In this document: piece after piece, positions 30,616 to 43,228 of the stretch
How positions within the stretch are numbered: the first letter of the stretch is position 1
Layout: every line of letters begins with the position of its first letter
From: Isoetes taiwanensis
Taxonomy: Eukaryota; Streptophyta; Lycopodiopsida; Isoetales; Isoetaceae
NCBI GenBank assembly: GCA_021234155.1
Contig: JAJEKV010000036.1
Location: 3,251,070-3,315,069 of the forward strand
Reading direction: 5' to 3'
Length of the DNA stretch: 64,000 nt
The notes under the pieces: generated by a model
What the model was told of the DNA's origin: nothing
What the model saw: only the letters and a program-made list of their open reading frames with translations
Database searches by the model: none
Program-made: the position numbers and the translations under genes

Positions 30616-33429
30616 AAGAGATCAAAACATGACCCGAAATCGGTGGTAGGAAGTTGTGCAAGAAATTTGCGGCCTTTGGATGCACCTAGATGATCTCGAT
30701 AATACATTCAAATTGGGGCTTGATCCAATCAAAATTCTACGGTATAACATTATAATATAAGATAAGAAGATAAGAATATAAATTTAGGTATTTATTCAAA
30801 GACACTTTGTACAAGCTTTTCTCTCGCTAATTCGTTATGTTCAAATTAATATATATATAGTATGGGGGAGGCTCAATTCTTAAGCGGTTTTTCCTCATTG
30901 TGGCCCTCTTTTTACGCGATGCAATATTCATGGCATTATCGTCTCCCCCTCAGCCCGGTCAGGGGCCAGTCAAGGCTGCAAGTAATGCTTTAGGGGCTCA
31001 TTAGTGGTACATTCGAACCATAAAATACTATTTTTCATCTCTATGGTTTGTAAGTATCATTCTATTATTGCAACCAATATCATTCATGGTTATCAAATGT
31101 TTCTCTCACAATTTCTTTTGATCTAGGTGTGCTCTTTTTCTCGTGATGAATAGAGGTAACGCAATGCCAGGAGAATGAGCAAGGCGAAGGTAAAATATTT
31201 ATATATTACCCTCTAATTAGGTATGTGAGTTTATGCATGGGTTTTAATTTGTTGTGTAGAGGGAAGAGTTTAGAAAAATAGGAGGAGGACTCCACGAGGT
31301 AGGGGCAATCGTCTTGATGTTCCTCTAAGGCGCCAACCTCCACCTATCACTACACCCGCCAGTTTGGGTATTAAGATAGTTTTATAAAAATAATAAATAA
31401 ATGAATTGTTTTTTGCATGATATTTGTGCTTCGCAATTTCCTCCGCTCCCCGTCCCTCGCAAACATGTCCCCGCCGAGAGACCAAATTGAAAAGATATTT
31501 TACTTTCTTTGACACTAACGCCCGGTTAGGCAGCCTCCCGCCCTATTCCCCAACGACATAGTGCTGATTATCGGCCTCCACGCTCGCGAGAATATTGAGA
31601 ATGCTAGATCGTATGGACTCCCCGCTCTAGGCAAGAGATCGGAACAACATTTTTTTAATGCAAGGAACTTGAGGAAGATTTCAACATGTAAAATATATAT
31701 CCACTACGCACCAAACATTTCTTTGGTTGTGATGTTAAAGATGCTCATTCTCTCATTACTTCCCAGGTCAAGAAGTAGTGGAGCAACAGACTCATTAACG
31801 CTCAAGATCCGCGGCGACATCACGAGGTTCGGATCCTAAGAACATGGTCGTTCACCGAATTTGAGAGGGGAAGGATCCCGACGACGCCCACGTGTCGAAG
31901 AAGCGGCCCATTTCGGGCTTTGTTTTGAACCACGTAAGTCTCGGGTGAATTATTTCCTAATATGCCCGACTATCATAATAATAATTTTTGATGTAAGTTA
32001 TGTGAACATATTATTTAAGATATCAACCTTAAATATTAGTACTTTGTCATCTAAATTTGTTGTTTTGTTCATTCTCTTCACTTAGAATACATTGTAAAGT
32101 GCTCAAAAGGTTCTTAATCGGATAGGGGATATGTATATTGACGCAGACATAAACACGCTTTATATACCCACCATTTTGTAGCCGAGGGGGACGCTCTTCC
32201 TAAGAAGGATGATGAGGGAAGTGTCTTTATACTACAATCCAGGGACGGTCACAAATAATATCTCGTTTATGGCCTCCCCAGCGGTATAGGGGTGGCTGCG
32301 TCTTATGACCAACGCTAAATAGAGAGCGTCAAAAATAAAATGAAACAGAGTTTCCGAGAGATAGAAAAAGCAAAGGCAACTGGAAGAAGCTCACTTGATG
32401 ATGGGCGAGCTTATCTGAAAAAGGAGGTACATGACCTAGTCATAGTCTTGTTTTATTATTTGATATTCGCGTTGATCTATCGATGTGTATGTCAAAGGCA
32501 CAATGTGGTCAAGGAACCGGGCGGGACTTGCGAAGAAGGGGAGGCGATTGGTCAAAAGTCCTTAAACCACTTAATCTCACAAGGAAGATATCAAGGTATT
32601 TCTTATTTTTTTTTGTCATTCGCTTCACTTTAACTTGTGATAATGTTGTGTGCCTTGCAATCATTGCATCCGAGCGTCAAAGGATCGAGAAAAAAACATA
32701 GAGCTCTAAATCGACAAAACAACTAAAAGCTAGCAATAAATCTCATTTGGGCTCCGGCCGGAAGGGTTTCATTATAGATTCGTAAGAGCTATATTAGTTC
32801 ACATTAATTTTAATAAGAACTTTAAATGTCACTAGCTAATACTCGTTATATTGTCATAGGAATATCTATCTGGGTTTGCCCCTAGCAAGCGTGGCCAGTA
32901 CAAGTAGCCCGCGGAACGTGGGCTGTTTATCTGTATCAGCATTATCTGACGAGGAACTCTCCCAATTCGCGGGAATGCGGGGAGTGCGTTGTAGAAAATT
33001 ATTATAATTCTATGAACTACATTAACGCCATATTCTTTTTGGTTTTTTATAGGAAGCGATGGCGGATATGAATGAAGGTCTAGAGCATGACATGGGGCTC
33101 TCGAGGGATTCGGGATCGCAAGCGTCATTTGGAGAGCCATCCATCATACCGGGCGGTTCGAGGCGTTCTCTAACTACGATACTCGGATGACTACTCAATT
33201 TGAATCGAGAGAGTAGCTCTAGGCTAAAAGGGTGGATACTCCTCTTAACGAGTCTTTTGTGATTATTTAAAATATAAATACAATTCACTTTTGTGATTAT
33301 TTAAAATATAAATATAAAAATAATTTTGTGACTATTTAAAAATATGAATATAAAACACTTTTGTGATTATTTAAAAATATTTTTATATTTATATTTTATA
33401 TAAATATTTTTTATTTTTTTTGTTTTTTC
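30616..33429. other. Decayed right interior of the CACTA-like element
   Basis: Plus-strand fragments such as RGRRRTPRGRGNRL (31280), SFREIEKAKATGRSSLDDGR (32345) and QRHNVVKEPGGTCEEGEAIG (32495) look coding but are broken. They could be remains of an En/Spm-associated ORF; I could not establish that. AT-rich direct repeats of TTTTGTGATTATTTAAAATAT lie at 33255-33380. Confidence 0.3.
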
Positions 33430-33955
33430 CTACACGCCGCATGCGCGTCCACCATGTGGCTTTTTTTTTTTTGCCACGGGCTTTCTATCTGCCGATTTTC
33501 GAATTTTCCGTGTATATTCCATCGTGTCACGTCGCGATAAGCGACGCCGCCACGCGGGCTTTACGACGCAGGTATATTGCACGGTATATTCCACGCCAGA
33601 TATGCCACGGTATATACCACGGGTCATTCCACGTGTCACGCCGCGATGAATTTATACACGGGCTTTTACTTCGCGACGCTGGATTTTGGTGATGTTCCAC
33701 GGTATATTCCACGGTATATTCCACGGTATATTTCACGCGGTCACGCGGCTATGCGACGCCTCACATGACGCTCGTGGTTACCGCCTCAGCGCTGACGTCC
33801 GCGCTGACGACGCCAACGTCGTGATAGCGACGACGCCGTGATGCGACAGAAACCGCGAAAACGACGCTCATGCCCGGACGACGGACGCCGACGCCGTCAC
33901 AGACGTCGCGCCAGACGCCGCTATTACGCCGCTAAATGCCCCTTTTCTTGTTGTG
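33430..33955. repeat. Right terminal and subterminal repeat array of the CACTA-like element
   Basis: CCACGGTATATT is repeated at 33577-33735, followed by dense GACGCC/GGCGTC words (33770-33930). The terminal repeat ends TTTCTTGTTGTG at 33955, inverted relative to the left end. Confidence 0.7.
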
Positions 33956-34096
33956 AACCCTTCAATAACCTAGCAACACATAGGGTTTACGTTTCGGAGG
34001 TTGAAACATGGTCGTTTTCTTGGATAACTAGGTGCACCATTTCTAAACATGCACACAGAGCATGGCAACTGAAATAATAGAGTTTGGATCTATCGG

Positions 34097-34235
34097 CCAT
34101 TCTGAATGATCCCAGACAAACCTACTACTGCAAAAGGCGCTCTTGACTTATAATTGCCACACTGGGAGGAGGATACATCCAAACCTCTTGTCCACCAATT
34201 CCTATTGCTGAATTTGCCTAGCCAATTTGCAACTT
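34097..34235 (+). repeat. Dispersed repeat, copy 2
   Basis: Same order of blocks as 20331-20463: GAATGATCCCA, TACTGCAAAAGGCGC, ATAATTGCCACA, ATCCAAACC, TTCCTATTGCT, GCAACTTCTTAG. Confidence 0.65.
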
Positions 34236-35090
34236 CTTAGAAGAAGCATATTCACCATAATGATGTGGCATTTCTTTGGCATGTCACATTAAATGACTAA
34301 CACATTTGGTATGGCAAACTGAATAGGGTTTCAAATTGGGATGTCAATATGTGATGTGCCAAGTATCCTATGAGATTTATATTCATTTGGGTAAGACAAT
34401 CATCTGTTGTCCTTTGAGCTTCTTAGAACATGCTAATCATACGAGTAGCTTGTAATGCACCAAATGATTTACAGAATGTGAGATGTGTGTCTCTGCCAAG
34501 AAATCTCCAACGCCAAGCCGCCTTGTTAGGTTGAAATCTGCTTCGTTGGAGCAGAGTGGCAATGTAGGAGTGGTGGCACATAAGGTGACATGACAATGAT
34601 ATGGCCCTAGAAATAATGAGATGGCATTAAAAGAGCAAACAAACTTCTTTCTTTGCAAAAATCATGGGAGATGACATGGCATGAGTATGGTGAGATGGCA
34701 AAGATGAGTGGTGAGGTGGCAACAGATGAAGGGGTGGAAAAACACAGAATTTGCCTAGACGTGATGACTAAGCATTTTATGCACTTCAGATAAGAAAATG
34801 ACTAGGCCAATTAAAAGAAAAGGGGGATTAAAAGATAAGTAGGTTATAGTGGCAAGCAAGGTGACTAAGAATGAGGAGGTGTTAAAAGAAAAAGAAACCA
34901 AACTTCTTTCTTTTTGAAAATGTGACTTTTACAAAAATTATGGGTGATGATATGGCATGAGCATGTGAGGTGGCAACTATGAGTGACGACATGGCAAAAG
35001 ATGAAGGGATAGAAAAATAAAGAATTTGCCTAGTGCAACCTCTTAGAAGAAGCATATTCACCATAATGACATGGCATTTATTTGTAAAAT
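34236..35090. repeat. Imperfect direct duplication with GATGTGGCA-type minisatellite
   Basis: AAACTTCTTTCTTT, ATGGGAGATGACATGGCATG, GAGGTGGCAAC and AGAATTTGCCTAG at 34640-34760 recur in order at 34895-35030. The flanking AGAAGAAGCATATTCACCAT occurs at 34237 and 35045. The same style of GATGTGG repeats is found inside the LTRs at 42.5 and 51.1 kb. Confidence 0.6.
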
Positions 35091-35640
35091 GCATAACACA
35101 TTCGCAAGCGCCTCCTATTCTTGCAATGATCGCATTGCACAGAGATCGGGAATCTGATATGGTATTTGTTAATCCGCCAAGATTTGCAGGTTTGAATTGA
35201 TGGGTACATGCCGATCCCGTGCAGACGAACCTCGGTGCTATGCTATCCCAGAACATCATGCATCGGAAGTGCAGAGGCCAAATTGCTCTATGCGGCAAAT
35301 AATATTAACCCTCCATCCTGATCTTACCTGCTGAAGCAAAAAAATTTCCCGCTTCCATGTCACAACCATTTCTACAACATGGTTCCTAACGACATATTTA
35401 TATTATATGAAAGTGATATAAGCAACATCATGCTTCAGCAAGACATATGTTCTGAGGCCATGTCTTTGTAATAGTGTAAAGTAACAAAATTTGATGATAA
35501 AAACCAACTAAAAACCTTTAACATATCATAAGCTACAACGTTTAAAATTAATAGAGATGGACGGTCGAGATGATTTCAGAGATGACGGTCGAGATCGTGA
35601 TCTCCGTCCTAACATTCTATTGGTTTATACCGAGCTATTA
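35091..35640. other. Unassigned spacer
   Basis: One minus-strand 138-aa frame (34882-35298) partly overlaps the repeat and shows no domain. No other signal is seen. Confidence 0.3.
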
Positions 35641-37846
35641 TCTTATCTATTAAAAAGCGAGGGCTTTGATTTTCGTAAAAGGGAAAGCCGCATGTAACGC
35701 CACATGCGGCATTCCCTCTCCCCTTCCGGGACAATTTTCATTTGAATGAGGCTATCTGGCAACTGAGATAAGATAAAGATAAAGATAAAATTTTAACGTC
35801 CACTGGAAGCTCCACTACCATTCTACTAAAAGGCGCTCCTTCTGGGCGGTGAAGATCCATCATAGCATTCCTCAATATGGAAGCTTAGATATCTGGAGAT
35901 TACATGTCATTTTCTTTAGCAAAGTCTTCTACGTTGTAGTGTCATCCGTTGTTATTTCTTCAGCCTGTCTCCTTGCCTTGGATTTTCCATTGCCCTAGGT
36001 ATCAATTGCATTCTCTTTCTCATTCACGAAGCTTTAATCCAGCATCGATCTGCTTATAATAGCAGCACCTATATCATCATCAGAATATCCGTTTGGTACA
36101 AGACCAGAAAGGTATGTTTATGAACAAAAAAACGAGTCTTCATATTCTCATTCTCAGAACTAAAGTGGAGCATCCATCACTTACTTTGATTGCCTGATAT
36201 TTTGCAGTTGAAAATCAAAACATATGATGCTTTACAAGATTCAGAACATTATTGGTAAGTTCTGCATACAATGCCAGAGTTACAGTATACACGAGATTTC
36301 TCTTTTTCAATGAGTGTGTATAAATAGGAAATTGAGTACAGCTGGGCTTGGCTCTGTTTCAGATAACGAGATGTGTATGATGGACTAGGAGCTCTAGTAG
36401 AGATTGCAACATATTTTTGCAAATGCAGCACTATTTTACAAATGCTATCAGGTTTCCAGACATATTACTCAGCCAATTCTTGCATGGTTTGTGTTTAGAT
36501 TATTTAGTGGAGATGGTTCTTTAGATTCTTTATTAGGGAAGAAGAGCATGAATTATGTTATCCTAGGCAGCTCATAGAGTTCATAGTGTATTTGATGTCT
36601 TTGAAAAAAAAATTCTTTTTTTACTTTAGCAAATCATCTAATCTGCACTGGTGATACTTTTCCCCTTCTTTTCCCATTTGTTTTGCTTTTGTGCGCTGAT
36701 ATATTTTGAAAGCTTAAATTGTTTTTACTATGGAGATGATCCTCCATTTAATAAAGTATACGTTTATTTGATTGACGATGTTTCATGCTCACCGAGTTAT
36801 GGTCAATAATGAGACACTTTTCATTTTGATTTTTGCAAGTTTGTATATTGTCTCATACTGTCGTAGCATTGGATTGCAGAATAAGAAAAAGATCCATCAT
36901 TCGACTACCATACATGCGACTAGAAATCGTTCTAAGGTTTGAAGCAGCAATATCCATATTTCGTATTCATGATTTTTTTTCTTAAGTCAAACATATGTAT
37001 TGCTCCGAATTAAGCATAGAATTTGGTAGAGCATAGAATAAAAAATTATGGCCTAAATGATAACCCATTTTGCAATAGGTGGTATAAATTAGTAAACGAG
37101 ATTGGCGTTAGCTTTGTCTAATGACTCCATTTCTTAACTGAAAAACGTTCTGTCAAAACTCAGATTAATGCAGCCCATTATGGGACATCGAGGCCCATAA
37201 TACTTGACTGGATTGATAAGTTCATTGCAGAGTGCAGACCTGGCTAGAATGTTTTCGAGTTTATCATGAAACTCACGTCCAATGTGTTGGGATTTGGTGC
37301 AATCTACAATTGTTGGAAGCGCATTAATCAGCTGTCTTCATGGTTTGGTACAGTGATGATAATGATACAGGTAATGGAGTATTAGTATGAGAGAATTGAG
37401 TTTATGAGTGAATGTTATGTCAAGGATAGCAAAGATTTCCCTTACATTTGTAATGTTCTAGCGATATTATAATGTTTAGGATGAAGGTTCAATTTGGTTT
37501 GATTGCACAAACATAAACTTAACAAGGTTTGGCAAAGCTTCTAATGATGTATGCCCCTCCTTATCAAAGTTGCCCAGCATATGATCAAATTCGGACACGA
37601 TATGCTAAGTTGGTCAGGCCTGGCCAGCCGTTACATGTGACATTGAGCACAGCATCCGTACGGTGCTGGGATCATATCTTCAGGAGGTTATGGACATGGG
37701 AGATCAGCTATGTCCTCGGGCACACACTTGACATGTATATAAACATTGATGTATACTTGTACAGTTTGACAGCATTCTTATTACTGCCACGGTTTTTCCC
37801 TCGAAAACCCTTCGGGGCGGGGGTTTTTTAACCCGGACAGTAATAA
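35641..37846. other. Unassigned segment bounded by hairpins; possible Helitron-like insertion
   Basis: Near the left end TCTATTAAAAAGCGAGGG precedes a 15-bp stem (GGGAAAGCCGCATGT / ACATGCGGCATTCCC, 35681-35715). At the right a 65-bp imperfect hairpin is bounded by TTACTG and CAGTAA (37782-37846). The interior is AT-rich and has no supported gene; the plus ORF at 37529-37831 (100 aa) has no recognised domain. There is no clear 3' CTRR end. Confidence 0.3.
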
Positions 37847-37849
37847 GTT

Positions 37850-40330
37850 TGCTGCGCTCCTTATGGGTCCCATAGGCCGATTGGCCTCAGTGGACGATAA
37901 AAAATCATTCTCATTCTCATTCTCTTATCTAAATTCTCATTGTATGTAAGCCCATTTACTTTAGTTGGAAAGGGTTCCACATATGTACATTTTTTGTTTT
38001 TAGTTTTACAAGTTTTTTTATTTTAGGTAGTTCCTTATGCCTAACTTTTATTGAAGTCCTTTGAACATCTAAGAAAGAACAAGTAGTGTGATATGCAACC
38101 CATGTTAGGAATGTAGTGGATGCATAGTGATAATAAAAGTTGGTTTTGACCTCTTTCAACTTTGTCATGTGCACTGAAAAGGATCTCAATCCTCTTATAG
38201 GAAAGAGGGAATCTTGGTTTTATCTATCTATTTATTAAACCTTTTATTTTTGAAGCAGATAGGTTATTGGGACTTAAAGCATTACTAACATTGGACGACC
38301 TTTCCTTCATTTGAGCCAAAGTAAAGATCAAGAGAATATAAATACACGTGCACAAACATACTCACAAACATCTTTCGCCACACATATCCATTACAATCAG
38401 ATGTGTCTACCAATTTTCTACTACCCTCAAATTGCCTTCGTCTAGCCATTCTATGTTGCCCTTGCATTATCAAATTTCTACCCACTCTATGTGCCTACTG
38501 TTAAGGCCCAACCTCTCTCACATTTGGCATTCCATTGCACACGTTTCTATTATTTATTGTTTTGGGAAGGAAGTCTGGCGCCTTTGCCTTGCCACCGGAA
38601 TTCAAGCCTCCATCTCTGCGGCCAGATCCAGCTCCAGCTCTCACCATTGCGACCAAAACTTCTGTTCCAGCTTGGATAGCAGCCACTGCCGCCTCCATCT
38701 CTAGTTCGGCCATTTCCACTGCCATCTCCATCTCCAGTTTGCCTTCGTCTCTAGTCTGAAGCATTTCAAAAATAGAGGAAGAAGCTCCGAGAAGCGAAAA
38801 AGACCATTTTTCCCTGTTTCAGACCATTTTTGTAGTCAGACGTTTTGCAATTAGATGAGATGCTTCTGGATTTTGGCCTTGGGGTTGGGGCTTTTCCAAT
38901 CTTTGTTGAATTACTCTTGGATATTGGCCTGTGGGTTGGGGCTTTTCCAGTCTTTGTTGAATTACTTCACAAGAGAGCAGTACATTTGGCTGCACATTTC
39001 TGAAGTTTCTTTTTGTCTGTTTAAACCCTCTCTGAAGTACTTCATACAAGAGGATGGCAGTTTTGCATGAGAAGGGCCTCTATTCAAAGTCGTCTTGAAA
39101 TGTACTTCTTGATATCATGCTAGCTAAAACAGTAAGTGATGATCGAATCATTGTATTTTCTGGAAATTTTAACTCCATTGTTTTGCCAGCCATACATGGT
39201 TTCTTCTTGTAACATGTTTATCATATGTTGCTTTTCATGTACTATCTTCAAAAGTTCAAAACAGAAAGGTTTAAGCAACTCAGAATCCCTACAAAGCACT
39301 AGCAATAAAAGATTGGGCGCTGTTTTGTTAAGTTATTGAATAGCAGGGTTCGAATAGCCAGTGGGGATTCTTGTTTCTCTAGTTCTGTACTTTGCAAAAT
39401 GAACTAGTCACTATGGAAATGCAGTATAAATAAATGCAATGTTCCTTGACAAGCCAACAAGTAAGAATCATTTGATGTGGTAATCTAAACATCCCTGCCT
39501 AGTATCTTATTTCAAATTCAATTCAGATCTCAACTTACTATCCCGTGAGGGACTTGGCCTTAGGTACAGGGTCTTTTTTTATTGGTGGTGTACAATAAAG
39601 TACTCCAGGACATAGGGTGCTTAATGGGTGCTGATTGCCCTTCAAGCTACCCTTCATTGCCCTTCCCTTGCCCTTCATTGCCCTTCAAAAACATAACATA
39701 ATGAGCATAATGAGCATATAACATAATGAGCATATTAGTAATGTGAAGTCCCGATCACACATGTTATCTATGAAGGTGCTGATTTAGTGCTTGAATTTCG
39801 TTTTTTGGTACACCACCAACAAAAAAACACCCTACAACAATTGTTGCACTACAAATCTACCTTCTACGTTTCGAGGGATCCCTTGTATTATGATCACTTT
39901 AAAACCTACTAGTTCATTACAAACGTTTTCATATTTTCAACATGCTGTTGTTTTTAAAATCACATTTTTTCCTTATAAAAAAGGAACCAGAAAAACAACC
40001 CATCATGTTATTTTTTAAACCATGCTGTTGTTTTTAAAACCACCTTTTTTCATTACAAAAACAACCCAAAATGACAACGCATCATGTTATTTTTAAAACC
40101 GTGTCATTTGTTGTTTTGAAAAGACAACACTTAAAAACATCTATTTTTATAAAACTACAGTTGATATTTATGTAAAACTATATATCAAAAAATTTCTTGG
40201 GAGAAAAACAATACTAAGAAACAACACTTATTTTTGAGAAACCATATATTTTTCTTAAGAAACACATATCATTTTTTGTAAAAATCAACACTTAGAAACA
40301 ATATTGTTAAGCATAATTTCATTAATTGTG
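37850..40330. other. Unassigned, AT-rich, with small tandem duplications
   Basis: A duplication of about 60 bp (TTGGGGCTTTTCCARTCTTT) lies at 38860-38975. GCCCTTCATT and ATAATGAGCAT repeats lie at 39640-39740. CATGCTGTTGTTTTTAAAA is repeated at 39940-40130. The minus-strand frame at 38501-38764 (Met/Glu/Ala-rich) is low complexity. Upstream exons of the split gene at 40434 could lie here but none is recognised. Confidence 0.3.
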
Positions 40331-40433
40331 GACTTTGCCTAAGTCCATATGACTCCCAAATGGACCCGATTTTTTAGAATATAAGGGCTTTTTTTGGTGG
40401 AATGATGCAAAATTTTGAAATGCATGCAGGTAG

Positions 40434-40900
40434 GTGAGTTGGCAGGCCTTTTATCTACTTTGCCAAAGAAGTGACATCCGAGTTTGTTTCCCGTCCAAGC
40501 GCCTTCACTGGACGTGGTCTCGCCGCACCAACCGGTATTCGCAAATCTGCACATTCAGAATGGTCCGAACTAGGCGCAGCGATGGATTCACAATGAGCGA
40601 AATGCAGTGCCATATCTCCAAGCCAATATTAGCTCATGCGAATCAGCTTCAGTTTGAGGTGTAGAACGAGATAAACAAAAATGGCACAGAAGAAATGAGA
40701 CACCAACTGATGAAGCTCCTTCGTCGTGGAGAGTTGATGAAGGATGGTGATGAGCCGGATCACCTCAGCAGGGTAGAGCTGGAAGGCTGTTTGATTTCCT
40801 TGAAACGCCATATTTACAGGGCAGAAGCTCTGAAGAGGTTGCTGAAAATGGACGACGTTTGGCTGCACAACAGGTTCCGGTCCATATTTAAGAAGCTTTA
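40434..40900 (+). pseudogene. 5' part of an unrecognised host exon, interrupted by a Gypsy element
   Basis: One plus-strand frame runs from 40434 to the insertion point. It contains a single TAG (40662-40664) that would be Gln if CAG. The product is helical and charged: MSEMQCHISKPILAHANQLQ, then NEINKNGTEEMRHQLMKLLR, HLSRVELEGCLISLKRHIYR, and FRSIFKKLY at the break. It continues in the same frame after the element (51811-51973). It resembles a coiled-coil or K-box-like region only vaguely, and no family is assigned. The start is uncertain because an upstream exon is possible. The acceptor-like GAGGTGTAG at 40664 offers an alternative in which the exon begins at 40665. Confidence 0.55.
40896..40900 (+). 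other. Target-site duplication CTTTA, left copy
   Basis: CTTTA directly precedes the left LTR. The identical CTTTA follows the right LTR at 51806-51810. Five bp is the standard Ty3/Gypsy duplication. Confidence 0.9.
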
Positions 40901-43228
40901 TGTTGATGGCAAACCTGGCTAAGCCACCAACCTCAGGTCAAAGAAGCACTAATCTTGGTCTAGGACCTCCAGATCACTTGAGGTGATCACTCTGTGCTGA
41001 AATATCTGTTCTTAAACTTCCAGAAAACAAGATTTCACTAGTTTCCCAAAAGCCAGAAAAACTAGTCTTACTCTAACAGGCACAGAGATCAATGTGCTCG
41101 ACATTCTGAACTCAAACAAGCATTGCATGCCACTATGATATCTGAAGAAAGCGCTGTAGAAAGTCTATGCATAGAAGCTTCACGGTTGGTGAGAAATAGT
41201 GATTCTTGACCAAGTCAGAAATTGGTCAATGGACTGGACAGTGCACAAAATTTTGCCAAATAAGAATGGTGATGAATTCTTTATGCAACTAAATTCAGAC
41301 AGTGAACACGAAGTCTGCACAATAAGAGCATGCTATTTTCAAGATCGAAAAATTCAGTCTGCAATTTGGGAAGCATGTCTAAGCATCTAATGTTCATGAA
41401 GAATGAAACAGACTATAAAACATCAACAGGTTGATCTTTCTTCTCTTTTTTCTTAGCTTTTCCTTTCCTGAATGGTCGTACTAATGCAGCTAGAGTTTTG
41501 TATGCAACTAGGTGCAGAGGTATGGCTTTTTCTTCCTATTTATGGAGTTGATTCAAATATAAATGCATCAAACGATATTTTCCAAGGTCAGATTTTCATT
41601 AAACTGGAATCAAAGTCATCACATTTGATATCATGTCAATGATCAAGATGATCAATCAACAGGACATCTCTAAAATACACAAATCATGAAGTTTTGGATA
41701 CAAATCAATCATAATGTGCCTCAGGATCAATCTCTTAAAGGCAGGGAGGAACTCTCAAAGATCAATTCCGCTTCACACTTCGGTACTTCGTCTTTGAATC
41801 GCCGCAAAAGCCCAATGAAATTTTTCATCGAATGAATCCCCTTTTAAAAAACTCGTTTCCGGCCGGATCTTGGCAAATTCGGGATCTTGGCCATGTTTTT
41901 TGGTTGGTTTAGGTACTTCTTTGGTCAGTAGCGGGGACGTATGGTTGGCCACCGCAATGATTGTTCGGTTTTGATCGAAGAAAAAATCAGTTCTTGGCAA
42001 GCTAGGTTTTAGGGTTCAAGTTTTCTTGAGAACAATTATCCCAATAAAAGCAAGAATCAAAAAAAAAATAGGCCAAGGTATAAATAGAGATCTATTTTCA
42101 TCTCTCTTGATTACGTGTCTTCTCCACGCCAAGCTTCGGCTCGTGTTTTCGACTTGGCATGCCGGGGAGGGCATACTTGGCGAGGGATGAGAGGGTAGAT
42201 AGATGGGGGTAGATGTAGGTAGGTTTTGCCATTTTTTAAATGAAGCACGCTTCCCAAGAAAACCATTTAGAAGACCAATGCACACTCTTTTTCAAAATTT
42301 TTGTGCCACCGGCATGACTTCATGAGGGCTATCGTGTGGTATCATCAAACTTTCAAATGCAATACTTTGATTTTTGTGGAAAAATTAGTAGGTATTAGAC
42401 ATGGGATTTGGTGAGGTGGCATGGAGGAAAAACAAGGCTAATGGGCACATTTGTCAATCATTTCAATCTTATGGTTGACCATCTTTTTGGGTTTGGTCAA
42501 CATTTGCCTAGTCATCATTTGATGATGCAAGGTGATGTGATGATTTGGAATGATGTAATGGTGTTAAGTGATGTAATGGTATGGAGTGATGTGGTGATGT
42601 GGACACTTGTTGCTTAGGTGGCAACTTGGTGAATGACTTGTGGAAGTGGCAAATGATGAGTGGACCAATGTGGCTTTGTAAGTGATGACATATGTATCTA
42701 GTCATCATGCCATGTCACTTGGAGGTAGTGACTAGGCAAGCTCGTGTTTAGCTTTTCCTTTCTTTCCCTTTTTTTTTTGTATAGCATAAAATGCCCCCCC
42801 ATTTTGCCACATGGTATGGAGTGTGTGATAGTGGAATGATATGATGAAAAAGATGATGTAGAACTTGATGCTTAGGCAATCCTTTGGTGTAACAACTTTG
42901 CAAATGTGCCCTAGGTAGTGGTAGGTCAACTATGGAACAACAGGCTATGTGTGAGGTGTATGATAGTATGGGGTGTTGGAATGTTGGAGATGTGGAGTAT
43001 AAGGTAAGGGAATAGAAATGACAATATGAGGGAGAAAAGATACCACTTTAATAGCTTGCAAACTTCATAGGGGTCTTCCAAACTTCTAGATGCTTAGATC
43101 CTCTCAATGTGTAACCTTGATTCCAGTTCAATGTCTTCACTTGGTTCTTCAATATAGTATCTTCTTTTCCCTGCAACATAAATAAGATTTGTTTGGCACT
43201 TTGCCATGTTGCCATAGCGGTGGCAACA
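40901..43228 (-). repeat. 3' LTR (left copy, 2328 bp)
   Basis: Starts TGTTGATGGC and ends TGGCAACA. It aligns along its whole length with 49494-51805. It contains a GATGATGTG-type minisatellite (42520-42610), a minus-strand CTTGGCCTATTT-like AT segment near 42070, and a CTTTCCCTTTTTTTTT run near 42770. It yields no genuine ORF. Confidence 0.9.

Larger units (their letters stand above)
20512..33955. mobile_element. CACTA-like DNA transposon, 13.4 kb, with 3-bp target duplication
   Basis: The left end reads CACAAAAGAGAATGGACATT then TAGCGACGTG. The right end, reverse-complemented, reads CACAACAAGAAAAGGGGCAT then TTAGCGGCGT. Both are followed by arrays of GCGACGC words (20540-20860 and 33540-33930), as in CACTA elements, whose ends resemble CACTACAAGAAAA with GCGACG-type subterminal repeats. 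The 3 bp outside both ends are AAC (20509-20511 and 33956-33958), the CACTA target-site length. No TNP2-type transposase is recognised, so this is probably a non-autonomous or gene-carrying element. It contains a SNF2 fragment, tandem tRNA-like repeats and two polypyrimidine tracts. Confidence 0.75.

Noticed and set aside
31280-32640. En/Spm Ptta-type transposase
   Set aside because: Fragments were suggestive only in charge and length; no motif order could be established.
40695-40922. MADS K-box similarity of the split host exon
   Set aside because: LSRVELEGCLISLKRHI loosely resembles K-box spacing, but the heptad positions are off by three and no MADS domain is seen.
42408-42617. 69-aa ORF repeated identically at 50987-51196
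   Set aside because: Identical only because both copies lie in the two LTRs; sequence is a GATGTGG minisatellite.
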